64,000 nucleotides of DNA from Parvibaculum sp041688015. Its GTDB lineage: Bacteria; Pseudomonadota; Alphaproteobacteria; Parvibaculales; Parvibaculaceae. Below the pieces are notes generated by a model, which was not told the DNA's origin, searched no databases, and saw nothing but the letters and a program-made list of their open reading frames with translations. A program made the position numbers and the translations under genes. The stretch is taken from the NCBI GenBank assembly GCA_041688015.1, contig JBDNIY010000017.1, forward strand, positions 248,001-312,000, in the 5' to 3' direction. Shown here one piece after another: positions 1-9,142 of this stretch. Within the stretch, counting starts at the first letter, position 1. Every line of letters begins with the position of its first letter.

Positions 1-700
1 AGCCTGAGCTCTCTGGGCGCACGAAAAATTCATTCTTCATCGCTTACGGCAGTCCTCTTGCGTTTAAGCCCCGATTGTCCCCACTCCCAGGCCGGCGGAT
101 TGCCTCCGAACCTGCTCCCGACGGGCCGATTTGTGCCGAAAACCCCGATCCAAAATCGCCCCCTGCTGGTTCTTGCGCACCTCAATGGTCTGAGCAAGTT
201 AAATTCGGCAAATTCCGCCAAATAAAGCCATTTTCAAAGCGCTGAACTCCAAGCCTGACGCTTATAGCCGAGGTGGGTCACTGGCTGCAATCGCGCGCGT
301 TGGTCGGTCAGTAGGAAAGTGCATCATCTGACGCAATGAGGAGCGGGGGTTCGCTGTGGCAATTTCGACACAAAGTGTCCCAAATGTCGGGTCTCTTTTG
401 GCCTGATATGCTTGGTTCACGTCTCGATGCGCTCGTATATGGCTTTGGACGCGCGCCATAACGCCTTGCTGCGGCTTGGTTAATCACTTGTGCCCTTTAC
501 GCAACATGTGACGACTTTCAGGCTTTTTGGGGGTTCGGTTGACTTGACGCGACAGCCTTATCACCTGATTAATCAACACACGCGCTCGGGGGGCACTTAC
601 CACGATATTCGTCAGCCCGGCGATGAACGCGACCAGGATCATGAGTTTGATTGTTGGGTCGTTTAATTGAACAGCTAACGCTGACCACTGCGAGGAACAT
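1..700. other. Left-edge intergenic region upstream of porin
   Basis: No convincing gene is visible here. Short open frames on both strands lack family resemblance and good ribosome binding sites. A small perfect inverted repeat, GACAC-AAA-GTGTC, lies at 367-379. The 3' part must hold the porin promoter; no clean -35/-10 pair could be assigned. A GAGGAAC ribosome binding site lies a few bases upstream of the porin ATG at 701. Confidence 0.5.
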
Positions 701-1846
701 ATGAAAAAGATACTCCTTGGCACGACCGCCCTTGTCGCAGTCGGCCTTCTTGCCGGCCCTGCGCTCGCGAGCGACCCGCTGAAGGTTACCGTCGGCGGTA
801 ACGTCGTCACAGGCTTCTACGTTGTCGACGCCGATAACGTTGGCCCCGTGGCTACTCAGGACACGAAGGTTGCTGTCGTTGCCCGTAACATCGACATCAT
901 TGCCGAAGGCACACTCGACAACGGCATGACAGCCGGTGTGGACGCCAAGCTCATGCTCGGTTCGGATTTTTCGAACTCCACGAGCGCGGCCAACAGCAAT
1001 GGCTTTGCGACATTCCGCCAGCTCTTTGCTTACCTCGAAGGCGGCTTTGGTCGTTTCGAAATCGGTGGCACAGATGGCGCCGCCTACAAGATGCACTACA
1101 CCTCGCCTTGGTTCGTTCCGGGCAACGGTGTTGACTCGCCGAACATCTACAACGCCTCTGCTTCGGCGCCGGGCTTTGTTCGTGCTTCAACATTCTCGCT
1201 GATGGCCACAAATGCGAACAAGGTGAGCTACTTCACACCGCGTCTCGCCGGCTTCCAGCTCGGCGCGTCCTACACGCCGGATGCCACGCAGAACAACGTG
1301 ACGGCCAACGGTTTGAACAACAAGATTGATCCGACTGCTGGTAGCACCATCCAGCAGGTCTTCGAAATTGCCGCCAACTATGCCGGTACTTTCGGTGGCG
1401 TTGACGTCGGTGTTGATGGTTTTTACACCTCTGGCCAGACGGCCCGGGCTGGTTCCGACCCTGAAGAATATGGCTTTGGTGCCAACCTTGGTTACGCCGG
1501 CTTCACGCTCGGTGGTGCATGGTACCAGAACAATGACATGCTCCCGACCAACGCTCCTTCGCAGGCACGTAACAATCGTAACGCCCAAGTTTGGACCGTT
1601 GGTCTGAGCTATGCCACAGGCCCGTGGACAGTTGGCGCTGCCTATCTTGATAGCCAGGACGATTCGGGTGCACCGGTTCCATCCGTCAACTTCGACAACT
1701 CCAACACCTCATACCAGGTTGGTGGCGGCTACAGCCTCGGTTCCGGCGTTGATCTCGGTCTCGACCTGCAGTTGAACCAGATCGACAATGGCACCGTCAG
1801 CTATGACGCAAAGTCAGCCGGTCTTGTGCTCGCGGTTTCGTTCTAA
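701..1846 (+). CDS. Gram-negative porin, outer membrane beta-barrel
   Basis: This is a 381-residue outer membrane porin of the general diffusion type found in alphaproteobacteria (Porin_4-like). Residues 1-23 form a clear signal peptide ending at ALA-S. The mature part is rich in Gly, Asn, Thr and aromatic residues in alternating strand-like patterns, for example the segment around residues 115-122 (YLEGGFGRFEIGG). It ends with Ser-Phe after a hydrophobic strand (LVLAVSF), the C-terminal Phe being the usual outer-membrane assembly signal. Passive uptake of small solutes is inferred from the family. It is monocistronic: a strong terminator follows directly. Confidence 0.9.
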   Translation: MKKILLGTTALVAVGLLAGPALASDPLKVTVGGNVVTGFYVVDADNVGPVATQDTKVAVVARNIDIIAEGTLDNGMTAGVDAKLMLGSDFSNSTSAANSNGFATFRQLFAYLEGGFGRFEIGGTDGAAYKMHYTSPWFVPGNGVDSPNIYNASASAPGFVRASTFSLMATNANKVSYFTPRLAGFQLGASYTPDATQNNVTANGLNNKIDPTAGSTIQQVFEIAANYAGTFGGVDVGVDGFYTSGQTARAGSDPEEYGFGANLGYAGFTLGGAWYQNNDMLPTNAPSQARNNRNAQVWTVGLSYATGPWTVGAAYLDSQDDSGAPVPSVNFDNSNTSYQVGGGYSLGSGVDLGLDLQLNQIDNGTVSYDAKSAGLVLAVSF

Positions 1847-1870
1847 TCGCAGCGACACGATTTGATTTGA

Positions 1871-1902
1871 GAGAGCGGGCCTTGTGCCCGCTCTCTTTTT
1901 TT
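1871..1902 (+). terminator. Rho-independent terminator of the porin gene
   Basis: A perfect 10-bp stem, gagagcgggc (1871-1880) with gcccgctctc (1885-1894), encloses a tiny loop and is followed by a run of T. It starts about 25 bp after the porin stop codon. Confidence 0.93.
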
Positions 1903-2041
1903 GTGCTCCAATTTATGTCTTGATTTCTAGGGCTAATCCTCAGTGCATCTAGAACAGGGTAGCTCATGAACCCTCTTGTCATTTCGCTCTGTCCTCGGAT
2001 TTGCTAGAAAGGTTCATTCGAAATTTTGTGAGAGATGATAA

Positions 2042-2884
2042 ATGGGTGCGATTATCTGGCTTGCCTCCTACCCCAAATCTGGCAACACATGGATGCGCTC
2101 GTTCCTGCACAATCTTTTGATGAATGCGCAAGAGCCTGTCGCGATCAATAAACTAACCACTTTTTGCTTGGGTGAATCCGGCGGCGCACCCTATGCCGCT
2201 AGGGCGAAAAAACCATACGATCAAATTTCATCGGAAGAAGTTGCCCGGCTCAGACCGTTGGTACATCGCGACTTTACGACAGCGTCTCCGGATTCTGTTT
2301 TTGTCAAAACCCATAATTTTTTGGGAAGCTGGCTTGACTATCCGCTGCACAATATGGAAGTCACAGCGGGTGGTATCTATATCCTCCGCAACCCGCTTGA
2401 TGTGGTTCTGTCCGTCCGACACCATTATGCCGTGCCTATCGATGAGGCCATCGTTCAAATGGCGACTGTCGGTGCCGGTACGAAAACCGGTAATGGGCAT
2501 GTACCCGAAATCCATTCCTCTTGGTCGCATCATGTTGAAAGCTGGACCGGTCACCCCAACCCCAGCCTTCTCATTTTACGATACGAGGATATGCTGGCCG
2601 ACTCGCAAGCCGCCTTCAAGAAGGCCACGCAATTTCTTGGCCTTCAGCCGCCGTCGGAGCGGCTTGATCGGGCAATCCTGTTTTCATCCTTCAAGGCATT
2701 GAAAGCGCAGGAAGAAGCTGAGGGCTTCAAGGAACGTCCAAGGAATGCGCAAGCGGCATTTTTCCGCGAAGGCCGCGCCGATCAATGGCGGGACGAACTG
2801 ACGCCCGATCAAGTGCGCCAGATTATTTCCGATCATCGCGAGCAGATGGAACGCTTTAACTATATTCCCGCCGACTACGCCTGA
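2042..2884 (+). CDS. Sulfotransferase domain protein
   Basis: A 280-residue cytosolic sulfotransferase-like protein, expected to move a sulfuryl group from PAPS to an unknown acceptor. The 5'-phosphosulfate-binding loop is seen at residues 9-17 (SYPKSGNTW) and a 3'-phosphate-binding type motif at about 117-129 (RNPLDVVLSVRHH). Length matches single-domain family members. The start follows a GAGAG ribosome binding site. Its 3' end overlaps the convergent thiE-like gene by 10 bp. No PAPS-synthesis genes are nearby. A second, unrelated-length sulfotransferase (TPR fusion) lies 3 kb downstream. The substrate cannot be told from sequence. Confidence 0.85.
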   Translation: MGAIIWLASYPKSGNTWMRSFLHNLLMNAQEPVAINKLTTFCLGESGGAPYAARAKKPYDQISSEEVARLRPLVHRDFTTASPDSVFVKTHNFLGSWLDYPLHNMEVTAGGIYILRNPLDVVLSVRHHYAVPIDEAIVQMATVGAGTKTGNGHVPEIHSSWSHHVESWTGHPNPSLLILRYEDMLADSQAAFKKATQFLGLQPPSERLDRAILFSSFKALKAQEEAEGFKERPRNAQAAFFREGRADQWRDELTPDQVRQIISDHREQMERFNYIPADYA

Positions 2885-3474
2885 TCCCTGCCGGTGAAAA
2901 AATCGATCCCGGCCATGCCTGTCGCGCCGCTCTGGCCAAGACGCCGGATTTTGTCGGGGCCTGTGATGCCGCCGAGGGCGTAGACATCAAGCCCTAGTGA
3001 GCGGGCAAAATGGGCCAGTGCGGCAAAGCGTATGACGCCGAGCGCACCGCCGCCCGGATGGGAGCGGGTTGAAAAGATCGGCGAAATCAATACGGCGTCA
3101 ACACCGGCGCGGGCAGCCGCGATGACGGCGCGTTTGGAATGGGCCGCCGCTGTGACACGGCATTGCCGCGTGCGGCGACGGGGCTTTGCATAAACGCCAT
3201 CCGTCAACGGCGTTTTCAATGCATGTTCAGGCAGATGAATATTGATGCCGACCATTTGCCATCGGTGCCGATCCTCATGCGCGAGCCAAAGCATGACATG
3301 GGCGGCACGGGCGGCCGCCTTCAAGGTGCCCAATTTTTTGCGTGTGATAGTCTGGCCATAGGCACGCCAGACAAGGCCGCTGCCGGGCGGCAGGACGGCC
3401 AGGAGGGTGAAGGGATCAGGCGCACGTGAGGCATCGGTCAGGGCGAGACGGTCTGGCAGGCCTCTGTCCGACAT
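2875..3474 (-). CDS. Thiamine phosphate synthase/TenI family protein
   Basis: A 199-residue TIM-barrel protein of the ThiE/TenI family. Family features seen are the His-Ser at the start of a strand (AAAHSKRAV), the ISPIFSTRSHPGG phosphate-loop region and the late LGGI strand (VYALGGITG). ThiE joins the pyrimidine and thiazole halves of thiamine; TenI-type paralogues act as a thiazole tautomerase, and sequence alone does not separate the two here. I chose the ATG at 3474, which begins MSDRGLPDRLALTD, a typical N-terminus. An in-frame ATG at 3546 would add 24 residues of poor quality. It is divergent from the YggS-type gene, with about 85 bp between starts. Confidence 0.8.
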   Translation of the reverse strand: MSDRGLPDRLALTDASRAPDPFTLLAVLPPGSGLVWRAYGQTITRKKLGTLKAAARAAHVMLWLAHEDRHRWQMVGINIHLPEHALKTPLTDGVYAKPRRRTRQCRVTAAAHSKRAVIAAARAGVDAVLISPIFSTRSHPGGGALGVIRFAALAHFARSLGLDVYALGGITGPDKIRRLGQSGATGMAGIDFFTGRDQA

Positions 3475-3558
3475 CCGCGCGATAGCAGATGTCGAGCATA
3501 TCTTGCGCTTCGACTTGTCACTCCGCCTCCGGCCCACTAGTTTCATCCCTTCACAGTC

Positions 3559-4278
3559 ATGACGAAAGACAGCATAAATATGTCCGGGCCGAACCCCAAG
3601 GACGCAAAGGACGCTGCCGACCGATTGGCAGCTATCACTGCGCGTATGGTAGCTGCTGCGCACGCGGCGGGGCGTTCGGATGCGCCGAAACTGATTGCCG
3701 TGACCAAGACTTTTGATGGCGAGGCCATAGCGCCACTGATCGCGGCAGGTCAGCGGTTGTTCGGTGAGAACCGGGTGCAGGAAGCCGCGCAGAAATGGCC
3801 AACGCTCAAAGCGACAGCGCCCGGCATCGAATTGCATCTGATCGGGCCGTTACAGACCAACAAACTCAAACAAGCCCTTTCGCTGTTTGATGTGTTTCAC
3901 ACGCTGGACCGGCTGCGGTTGGCTGAGGCGCTCGTCAAGGCACGCGATGCCGGCGCGAGGATGCCGCGTCTTTTCATTCAGGTGAATACCGGGGCCGAAC
4001 CGCAAAAGGCGGGTATTCTGCCCGAAGACGCCGACGCCTTTATTGTGACTTGTCGCGACGACCTAGATCTCCCTGTAGAAGGGCTGATGTGTATTCCGCC
4101 TGCGGGTGATGACCCCGAAGTGCATTTTAAGATGTTGGCCTCGATGGCCAAGCACCACGCCTTGCCACATTTGTCGATGGGCATGAGTGCCGATTTTGAG
4201 CGCGCGGTGCATGGCGGTGCCACCCATGTGCGCGTGGGCAGCGCCTTGTTTGGAACGCGCGCGACGCTCAATCGATAA
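3559..4278 (+). CDS. yggS: YggS/PLPBP family pyridoxal phosphate homeostasis protein
   Basis: A 239-residue PLP-binding protein of the YggS/PROSC family, which buffers PLP and affects amino and keto acid balance without a known catalytic role. The PLP-lysine is in LIAVTKT (Lys about 50). Other family motifs are GENRVQEA, LHLIGPLQTNK and, near the C-terminus, LSMGMSADFERA followed by VRVGSALFG. The start may be the ATG at 3559 or the one at 3580. It overlaps the convergent L,D-transpeptidase gene by 11 bp. Confidence 0.93.
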   Translation: MTKDSINMSGPNPKDAKDAADRLAAITARMVAAAHAAGRSDAPKLIAVTKTFDGEAIAPLIAAGQRLFGENRVQEAAQKWPTLKATAPGIELHLIGPLQTNKLKQALSLFDVFHTLDRLRLAEALVKARDAGARMPRLFIQVNTGAEPQKAGILPEDADAFIVTCRDDLDLPVEGLMCIPPAGDDPEVHFKMLASMAKHHALPHLSMGMSADFERAVHGGATHVRVGSALFGTRATLNR

Positions 4279-4819
4279 GACGGATGGTCATATGCGTTGC
4301 CGGTGTCACGGCTTTGAGGACACGCATCATATCGTCTAGTTGAAGGGCGACGCAGCCTTCGGTCGCTTGCAGCAGGCCGTCTTTCTGTTTGGCGAGATGA
4401 AAGAAGATAGCGCTGCCTTTGCCCGCGACGACGGGGGCGTCGTTGTAACCTAGTATGATGACAATGTCGTAGAGGAGATCGGCGCGCCACAGGGTCTCGC
4501 TACTCGCTGGGTAGGGTCGTGCGACGGCGTGGTTATAGGCCGGATCGCTCGGGGCGTCGCACCAGCCGTCATGCAACGCGAGGGGATGTGTCTTGAGCAC
4601 CGTTTGCGGGCGCGACAGGCGGTCAGCGCGAAAGCGCAATTCGCGCAAAGGGAAAGTGCCGATGGGTGTGCCGCCATCGCCTTCGCATTTGTCGGCAATG
4701 ATGCCGCTGCGCCCGAGCGCGCATGGAAAGCGCGTGCCTGCAAAATGAAGGCGGCCGCGCGTCGCGCCGGTTGGGGCTTCAACGAGAATGGTATCGGGAG
4801 GAATTTGGCTCTGGTTCAT
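4268..4819 (-). CDS. YkuD-type L,D-transpeptidase family protein
   Basis: A 183-residue protein with a YkuD catalytic domain, the fold that forms 3-3 peptidoglycan cross-links or attaches proteins to peptidoglycan through Cys catalysis. The signature is at residues 141-160: His141 (FFHLAK) and TEGCVAL with nucleophile Cys156. The early GGTPIGTFPLRE motif (about residues 50-61) is also typical. No signal peptide is visible, so export is unclear. In many alphaproteobacteria this short version occurs as a single-domain protein annotated L,D-transpeptidase family. The neighbours give no further hint of its role. Confidence 0.88.
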   Translation of the reverse strand: MNQSQIPPDTILVEAPTGATRGRLHFAGTRFPCALGRSGIIADKCEGDGGTPIGTFPLRELRFRADRLSRPQTVLKTHPLALHDGWCDAPSDPAYNHAVARPYPASSETLWRADLLYDIVIILGYNDAPVVAGKGSAIFFHLAKQKDGLLQATEGCVALQLDDMMRVLKAVTPATHMTIRLID

Positions 4820-4837
4820 GGCGTGAGTTTAGATGGC

Positions 4838-5713
4838 TCAGTATCCGCCGCTCAAGGCCCCGGTTTGGGCCACAGCGCTCAACGACAGGCTTTTCGCGTT
4901 TGCTGTCTTCAGGGCTTCGAGCTGGTCGAGACCGGATTGCATTCTGCCAGCCAGATTTTGTGTGGCGGCGGCCGGTTGGGCAGTCCTTGCCGGTTCATCG
5001 CTGATGGGGCTTTGGTCGGCTGATTTGGCTACATCAGCGGCAAGGCCCGCGTTGGCTTTCTTGGCGGCGTCAGGATCAGCGAAGGAGCCGATCAGGGCGT
5101 TGAAGGCTTCCGTGCTCAATTGCGGCAAAGGCTGAGGCGGCATGGTCGGGCCGGTCGCCTTGGTTGATCCAGCCGAATTGATGGTGGCGGTGACCTGCGC
5201 CTTTGTAGCTGCGGCGGGTTGGGTAGCTGCGGCGGGTTGGGCGACGGCATCCATGGGCCTTGCGGGTATGCTGGCGGCGATGGAGCCAGTGATGAGCGGG
5301 GCGGCCTGGACCGCGGTCGTGGCCGTCGCGACCTTAGTGGCCTGCGCTGTGGGCTCAGGCTTATCGTCATCGAACAGGCTGGCCATCAGATGCCCGCCAA
5401 GATCCTCACCGGTAACCTGATTGATGGCGCTGTCAATCATGGAGGAGACAAAGCCGATCGGGCCACCATAGAGAGCGCCACCAGCAATGCGCGCCTGATT
5501 GGAAATCGTATCGCCGGTTATTTCACGATAGATGCTGGAGACGAGCGGAATGTGCTGGAGCGGGTTGATCGTGTCGATGAGATCGCCAAAGCTCATGCTG
5601 TTCTTAGGCGCGCTGCCATCGGCCTGCGCAGAACGCAGTTTTTGAAAGGCGTCAGAGGCCATGTTGTGCTTGCCGGGAAGGGCGGGCGCACCGATGTGAG
5701 CGAAATTCGTCAT
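4838..5713 (-). CDS. Conserved hypothetical protein with Ala/Pro-rich tail
   Basis: A 291-residue protein of unknown function. The N-terminal half (about 40-115) is well ordered: FGDLIDTINPLQHIPLVSSIYR, then a glycine-rich segment (IAGGALYGGPIGFV) that may pack in or against a membrane, then a Leu-rich stretch. Residues 118-215 are low complexity, rich in Ala, Thr, Pro and Gln, and include a direct duplication of a TQPAAAT-type unit (a repeated 18-base stretch near 5206-5240). A similar ordered N-terminal motif is found in hypothetical proteins of other alphaproteobacteria, as I recall; this was not searched. It lies 18 bp downstream of the L,D-transpeptidase start region on the same strand, so co-transcription is possible. 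Confidence 0.7.
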   Translation of the reverse strand: MTNFAHIGAPALPGKHNMASDAFQKLRSAQADGSAPKNSMSFGDLIDTINPLQHIPLVSSIYREITGDTISNQARIAGGALYGGPIGFVSSMIDSAINQVTGEDLGGHLMASLFDDDKPEPTAQATKVATATTAVQAAPLITGSIAASIPARPMDAVAQPAAATQPAAATKAQVTATINSAGSTKATGPTMPPQPLPQLSTEAFNALIGSFADPDAAKKANAGLAADVAKSADQSPISDEPARTAQPAAATQNLAGRMQSGLDQLEALKTANAKSLSLSAVAQTGALSGGY

Positions 5714-5946
5714 AGGCCAACAAGAGCAAGGGGCGGGCCAGTTTGAAAAGGGGAGTGGGCCGCCGATTTTCTATGCCTGCCGTCTGGTTGACTCGGCAAT
5801 AACTGCCTCGGCGGCAAATCTCGCGCCATGCGAGCCTGTGGTTGGGCGCTGGCCATTGGTCGTGGGCATGAGCTATGGCAAACTCCGCGCACGGCGAAGT
5901 CCTGGCTGATTGCCGCGATTGCCACCCCATGCAGGTTTATTTTCTT

Positions 5947-7896
5947 ATGGTAAAACACCCCAATCGGCCCAAAGCGACCCCGAGTGCCCCGACCCCGCCG
6001 ATTGCGCGTCCGGGCTTTGCCCCTGTGGGGGGTGGTACGGTCGGCCTGCCGGGGAGGGCGGTGCGGGCAACCGTGCAAATTCTAGGGCAGGTGCCGTTCA
6101 ACGCCCAGTCACGTGCGCTTGCACCAAAAGCTGCGCCGCCGCCGCCTGCCGAAGTCAATCAGGCGCTGCATCGCGGTGGGGCGCTGTTCAGCGCTAAGAA
6201 GTTTGATGAGGCCGAGGAGGTGGCGCGTCTTATCTTGAAGTTTCTGCCGCGCCAACCCGACGCGCTACATCTGCTGGGGCTCGTGACGCTCGCCAAGGGC
6301 AATGCTCAAGAGGCAGAGCGCTTGATGGCCAAGGCCCTGAAGTTGTCGGGCAATCATCCTGTGTTGCTGGTTAATCTGGGCAATGCAGCGCGCGCCCAGG
6401 GCGACACAGCCAAGGCGCTCAAATATTATGAGCGCGCCCAAAAACTCTATCCATTGCATGAAGATATTTATCTTGAGCGCGGCATTCTTTTTACCGATTC
6501 ACGTCGCTTTAAAGACGCGCTTGGTGAATTCGAGGCCCTTCTGGAACTGAAACCGGAAAGTCTTGAGGGCTATTCCGGCGCGGCGCATGCCGCATCGGTG
6601 CTTGGCCGGTTTCGTCTTGCCATAGACTATTGCGAACAGGCGTTGACGCATCTTTCCGAGCCACCGATTGAACTGCTGGCGATGATAGCGGTGTCGCTCG
6701 AGCGCCTGAGCGAATTGCCAGAAGCGATTATAGCGGCAGAGCGCGTGCTGGCGATCAAACCAGATCATGGGGCCGTCTTGCGCGTCTGGGCCAAGGCGCA
6801 GCGGCGATTGGCTAAACACGACCTTTCGCTACTGGCGACATTGCGGGCACGGCTGGAGGCAGTCGACATCGAGGCGTTGAGTGTTGATGATGCGCGAGTG
6901 ATTTATTCCGAGCTGGCACAGATTTGCGACGAGAGCAGCGAAACTGATGCGGCGTTTGGATATTTCAAGAAGCAGAACGACAAGACTTTTCAAAGCGCCG
7001 TTGATCTGGGGCTTGATCGCACGAGCTATCTGAACGACATCAACGGCCTTGTCGAAACCAATCAGCCGGTCCTGCTTGATCGCATTCGCGCGTCGAGCGA
7101 AAAGGCGAGCAAGGCAAGCGGGCGCGAGGCGGATCGCGTGCCGGTTTTTCTGGTGGGGTTTCCGCGCTCGGGCACAACATTGCTCGACCAGATATTGGAC
7201 GCGCATCCCGATGTGCAGGTGATCGAAGAACAACCGATGGTGCGCAAGTTGTGCGACGGGGTGGCGGACCTTTCGGGTGGGCATCCTAAAGCGTTGGCGA
7301 ATTTGCGCGATGATCAGAGACGCAAGTTGCGTGATCTCTATTGGGCGGCCGTTGAAGAATATGGTGGGGATTTTGGAAAGCGCGTCATCGTAGACAAGAT
7401 GCCGCTGAGCATTGTGCACGTCCCGGCGATCTCGGCGGTCTTTCCTGATGCGCGGATCATTCTGGCCTTGCGCCATCCCGCTGATTGCAGCCTCTCCTGC
7501 TTCATGCAGGATTTTGAAATGAACGGTGCGATGTTGAACTTCACGTCGCTGGAGGGTGTCGTGCATATCTATAATCAAGTGATGACGCTGTGGCAGCGCT
7601 ATGAAGCGCATTTGCCGCTCAATGTGCAGCGCGTTCATTATGAACGTCTGGTGGCCAACCTGCGTGGTGAGGTTGAGCCTGCGTTGAGTTTTCTGGGGCT
7701 TGAATGGGATGACGCAATGAGCGATCCAGCGGCGCATGCTAAGGCGCGCGGTACCATTCGCACGCCGTCCTATGCACAGGTGACGCAGCCGATATATGGC
7801 AGTGCGACTGATCGCTGGCGGCGCTATGAAAAATTCATGGCGCCAGTGTTGCCGACGTTAGAAAAGCATATTCGGTATTTCGGCTATTCGCTTTAG
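5947..7896 (+). CDS. TPR-repeat sulfotransferase fusion protein
   Basis: About 649 residues from the ATG at 5947 (an upstream ATG at 5875 would add 24 residues). After a Pro-rich N-terminus, residues about 65-300 form tetratricopeptide repeats (for example GNAARAQGDTAKALKYYERA). The C-terminal half is a sulfotransferase domain with the PAPS loop at about residues 401-411 (VGFPRSGTTLL) and the HPD / EEQPM region after it. This TPR plus Sulfotransfer_3 architecture is common in alphaproteobacteria, with acceptor unknown; it resembles tyrosylprotein sulfotransferases in its loop. The response regulator gene starts only 18 bp downstream, so the two are probably co-transcribed. Confidence 0.87.
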   Translation: MVKHPNRPKATPSAPTPPIARPGFAPVGGGTVGLPGRAVRATVQILGQVPFNAQSRALAPKAAPPPPAEVNQALHRGGALFSAKKFDEAEEVARLILKFLPRQPDALHLLGLVTLAKGNAQEAERLMAKALKLSGNHPVLLVNLGNAARAQGDTAKALKYYERAQKLYPLHEDIYLERGILFTDSRRFKDALGEFEALLELKPESLEGYSGAAHAASVLGRFRLAIDYCEQALTHLSEPPIELLAMIAVSLERLSELPEAIIAAERVLAIKPDHGAVLRVWAKAQRRLAKHDLSLLATLRARLEAVDIEALSVDDARVIYSELAQICDESSETDAAFGYFKKQNDKTFQSAVDLGLDRTSYLNDINGLVETNQPVLLDRIRASSEKASKASGREADRVPVFLVGFPRSGTTLLDQILDAHPDVQVIEEQPMVRKLCDGVADLSGGHPKALANLRDDQRRKLRDLYWAAVEEYGGDFGKRVIVDKMPLSIVHVPAISAVFPDARIILALRHPADCSLSCFMQDFEMNGAMLNFTSLEGVVHIYNQVMTLWQRYEAHLPLNVQRVHYERLVANLRGEVEPALSFLGLEWDDAMSDPAAHAKARGTIRTPSYAQVTQPIYGSATDRWRRYEKFMAPVLPTLEKHIRYFGYSL

Positions 7897-7914
7897 GCTG
7901 AGGCGAGGACAGGA

Positions 7915-8583
7915 ATGAACGCTAAGACGATCCTGCTGGTTGATGGGGATAGCGCCTTTTCTCAGACGCTGGGCGAGCAGCTTACGCTCGGTGGTGAATA
8001 TACCTGTTTGTATGCTGATGATATGGTGTCGAGCTTTGCTGTGCTGCGCGAGCAGACGGTTGATCTTGCCCTGGTAGATGCGGTGGCACTGCTGCGGCAG
8101 GTGCGGGCAGATGGTTTTGCCCTTCCCGTCATTGTGATGTCTGGGGCCGACGATGTGGAGAGTGATCCCGACAACGAACTGGACCCGGTTGACTATGTGA
8201 GCAAACCGTTTCGTATTGGCGATCTCTTGACGCGGATACGCGCATTGCTGCGCGCACAAGAGCAAAGCGAAGACGTGTTTTTGCGGCTCGGGCCTTATCG
8301 GTTTTACGCCGGTACTAAGATGCTGGTGATCGATGACGCGGCGGTAGATCGCAAGGTGCGTTTGACGGAAAAGGAAACCGATATCCTAAAATATCTCTAT
8401 GGCGTGGGCGCGCAAGTGGTCAGCCGCGAGGTGTTGCTGACGGAGGTATGGGGGTACAATTCCGGGGTGACAACACACACGCTTGAGACGCATATCTACC
8501 GGTTGCGACAAAAGATCGAAGCCGATCCGTCACATGCCCAGTTGTTGGTGACGGATGCGGGCGGCTATCGGCTGGTCCCGTGA
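7915..8583 (+). CDS. OmpR/PhoB-type response regulator with shortened receiver
   Basis: A 222-residue DNA-binding response regulator. The receiver (1-115) has the acidic pair at Asp10/Asp12, a likely phospho-acceptor Asp55 (LALVDA), Ser77 in the switch position and Lys98 (SKPF). The usual 8-10 residue loop after the phospho-Asp (MPGMDG type) is missing: VDA runs straight into the next helix (VALLRQVRADG). The C-terminal OmpR winged helix (about 130-220) is complete, with the recognition helix region TTHTLETHIYRLRQKIE. No histidine kinase is next to it. It follows the TPR-sulfotransferase gene by 18 bp. The short loop may mean phosphorylation-independent action, which is an inference. Confidence 0.88.
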   Translation: MNAKTILLVDGDSAFSQTLGEQLTLGGEYTCLYADDMVSSFAVLREQTVDLALVDAVALLRQVRADGFALPVIVMSGADDVESDPDNELDPVDYVSKPFRIGDLLTRIRALLRAQEQSEDVFLRLGPYRFYAGTKMLVIDDAAVDRKVRLTEKETDILKYLYGVGAQVVSREVLLTEVWGYNSGVTTHTLETHIYRLRQKIEADPSHAQLLVTDAGGYRLVP

Positions 8584-8587
8584 GCGC

Positions 8588-9040
8588 TCAGACGTCCCCC
8601 TCAGGGAAAGCGGTTAGCTTGTAGGCGGCGACAAAGTCTTGCGGCATACGGGTGGGCTTGCCTGTCTCGATATTGATGCAGACGAAATCGCTCAAACCTC
8701 GCAAAAGCGTCACGCCGGTGGAGGCCTTGACGAACTGAAAGTGCCGACTCAGGCGCAAGCGTCCGTCATTGCGGGTGATCCATGTGGCACAATGCACCTC
8801 GTCGCCAAGATGAGAGGGGGCGAGATAGTCGAGTGCGTGGTGGTGCACGACCATGCCTCGGTTGAGCCTCGCGTAAGCCGCAAAATCGAGCCCCAACGCT
8901 TTGGAATGTTCCCAGGCTGTTTTGGCCATCCAGCTTAGATAGACAACATTGTTTGTATGCTGAAAATCATCGATATGCGGACCTTCAACCGTGACGGTGT
9001 GGACGAAGGGGGCGGGATGGTCCCAGATGATGTCGGTCAT
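8588..9040 (-). CDS. Acyl-CoA thioesterase, 4HBT/YbgC-like hotdog fold
   Basis: A 150-residue single hotdog-domain protein. The family-typical HIDDFQHTNNVVYLSWM segment near the N-terminus (about 20-38) includes the region where 4-hydroxybenzoyl-CoA thioesterases and YbgC place the catalytic Asp (usually D-x-x-G/Q-H-x-N). Here it reads DDFQHTNN, so an Asp is available. The start at 9040 (MTDIIWDHPAP) was chosen because the longer upstream frame looks non-coding and overlaps the divergent cNMP gene. It converges with the response regulator gene, the two ends being 5 bp apart. Substrate unknown; acyl-CoA hydrolysis is inferred from family. Confidence 0.85.
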   Translation of the reverse strand: MTDIIWDHPAPFVHTVTVEGPHIDDFQHTNNVVYLSWMAKTAWEHSKALGLDFAAYARLNRGMVVHHHALDYLAPSHLGDEVHCATWITRNDGRLRLSRHFQFVKASTGVTLLRGLSDFVCINIETGKPTRMPQDFVAAYKLTAFPEGDV

Positions 9041-9142
9041 GGTTATGTCTCGGCGCAAGCGGGCAAGGTTGTTTGTTTGTCTTAGCGGCTGGACACGATG
9101 GCTGCAATGGCGGAGCGGCTGCGCCTCCGCTATGCTGGTGGC

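Noticed and set aside
262..459. Minus-strand open frame of 65 residues at the left edge
   Set aside because: No motif, no ribosome binding site and composition not typical of coding sequence.
484..810. Minus-strand open frame of 108 residues with one hydrophobic stretch
   Set aside because: It overlaps the porin start region antisense, lacks a ribosome binding site and shows no family resemblance.
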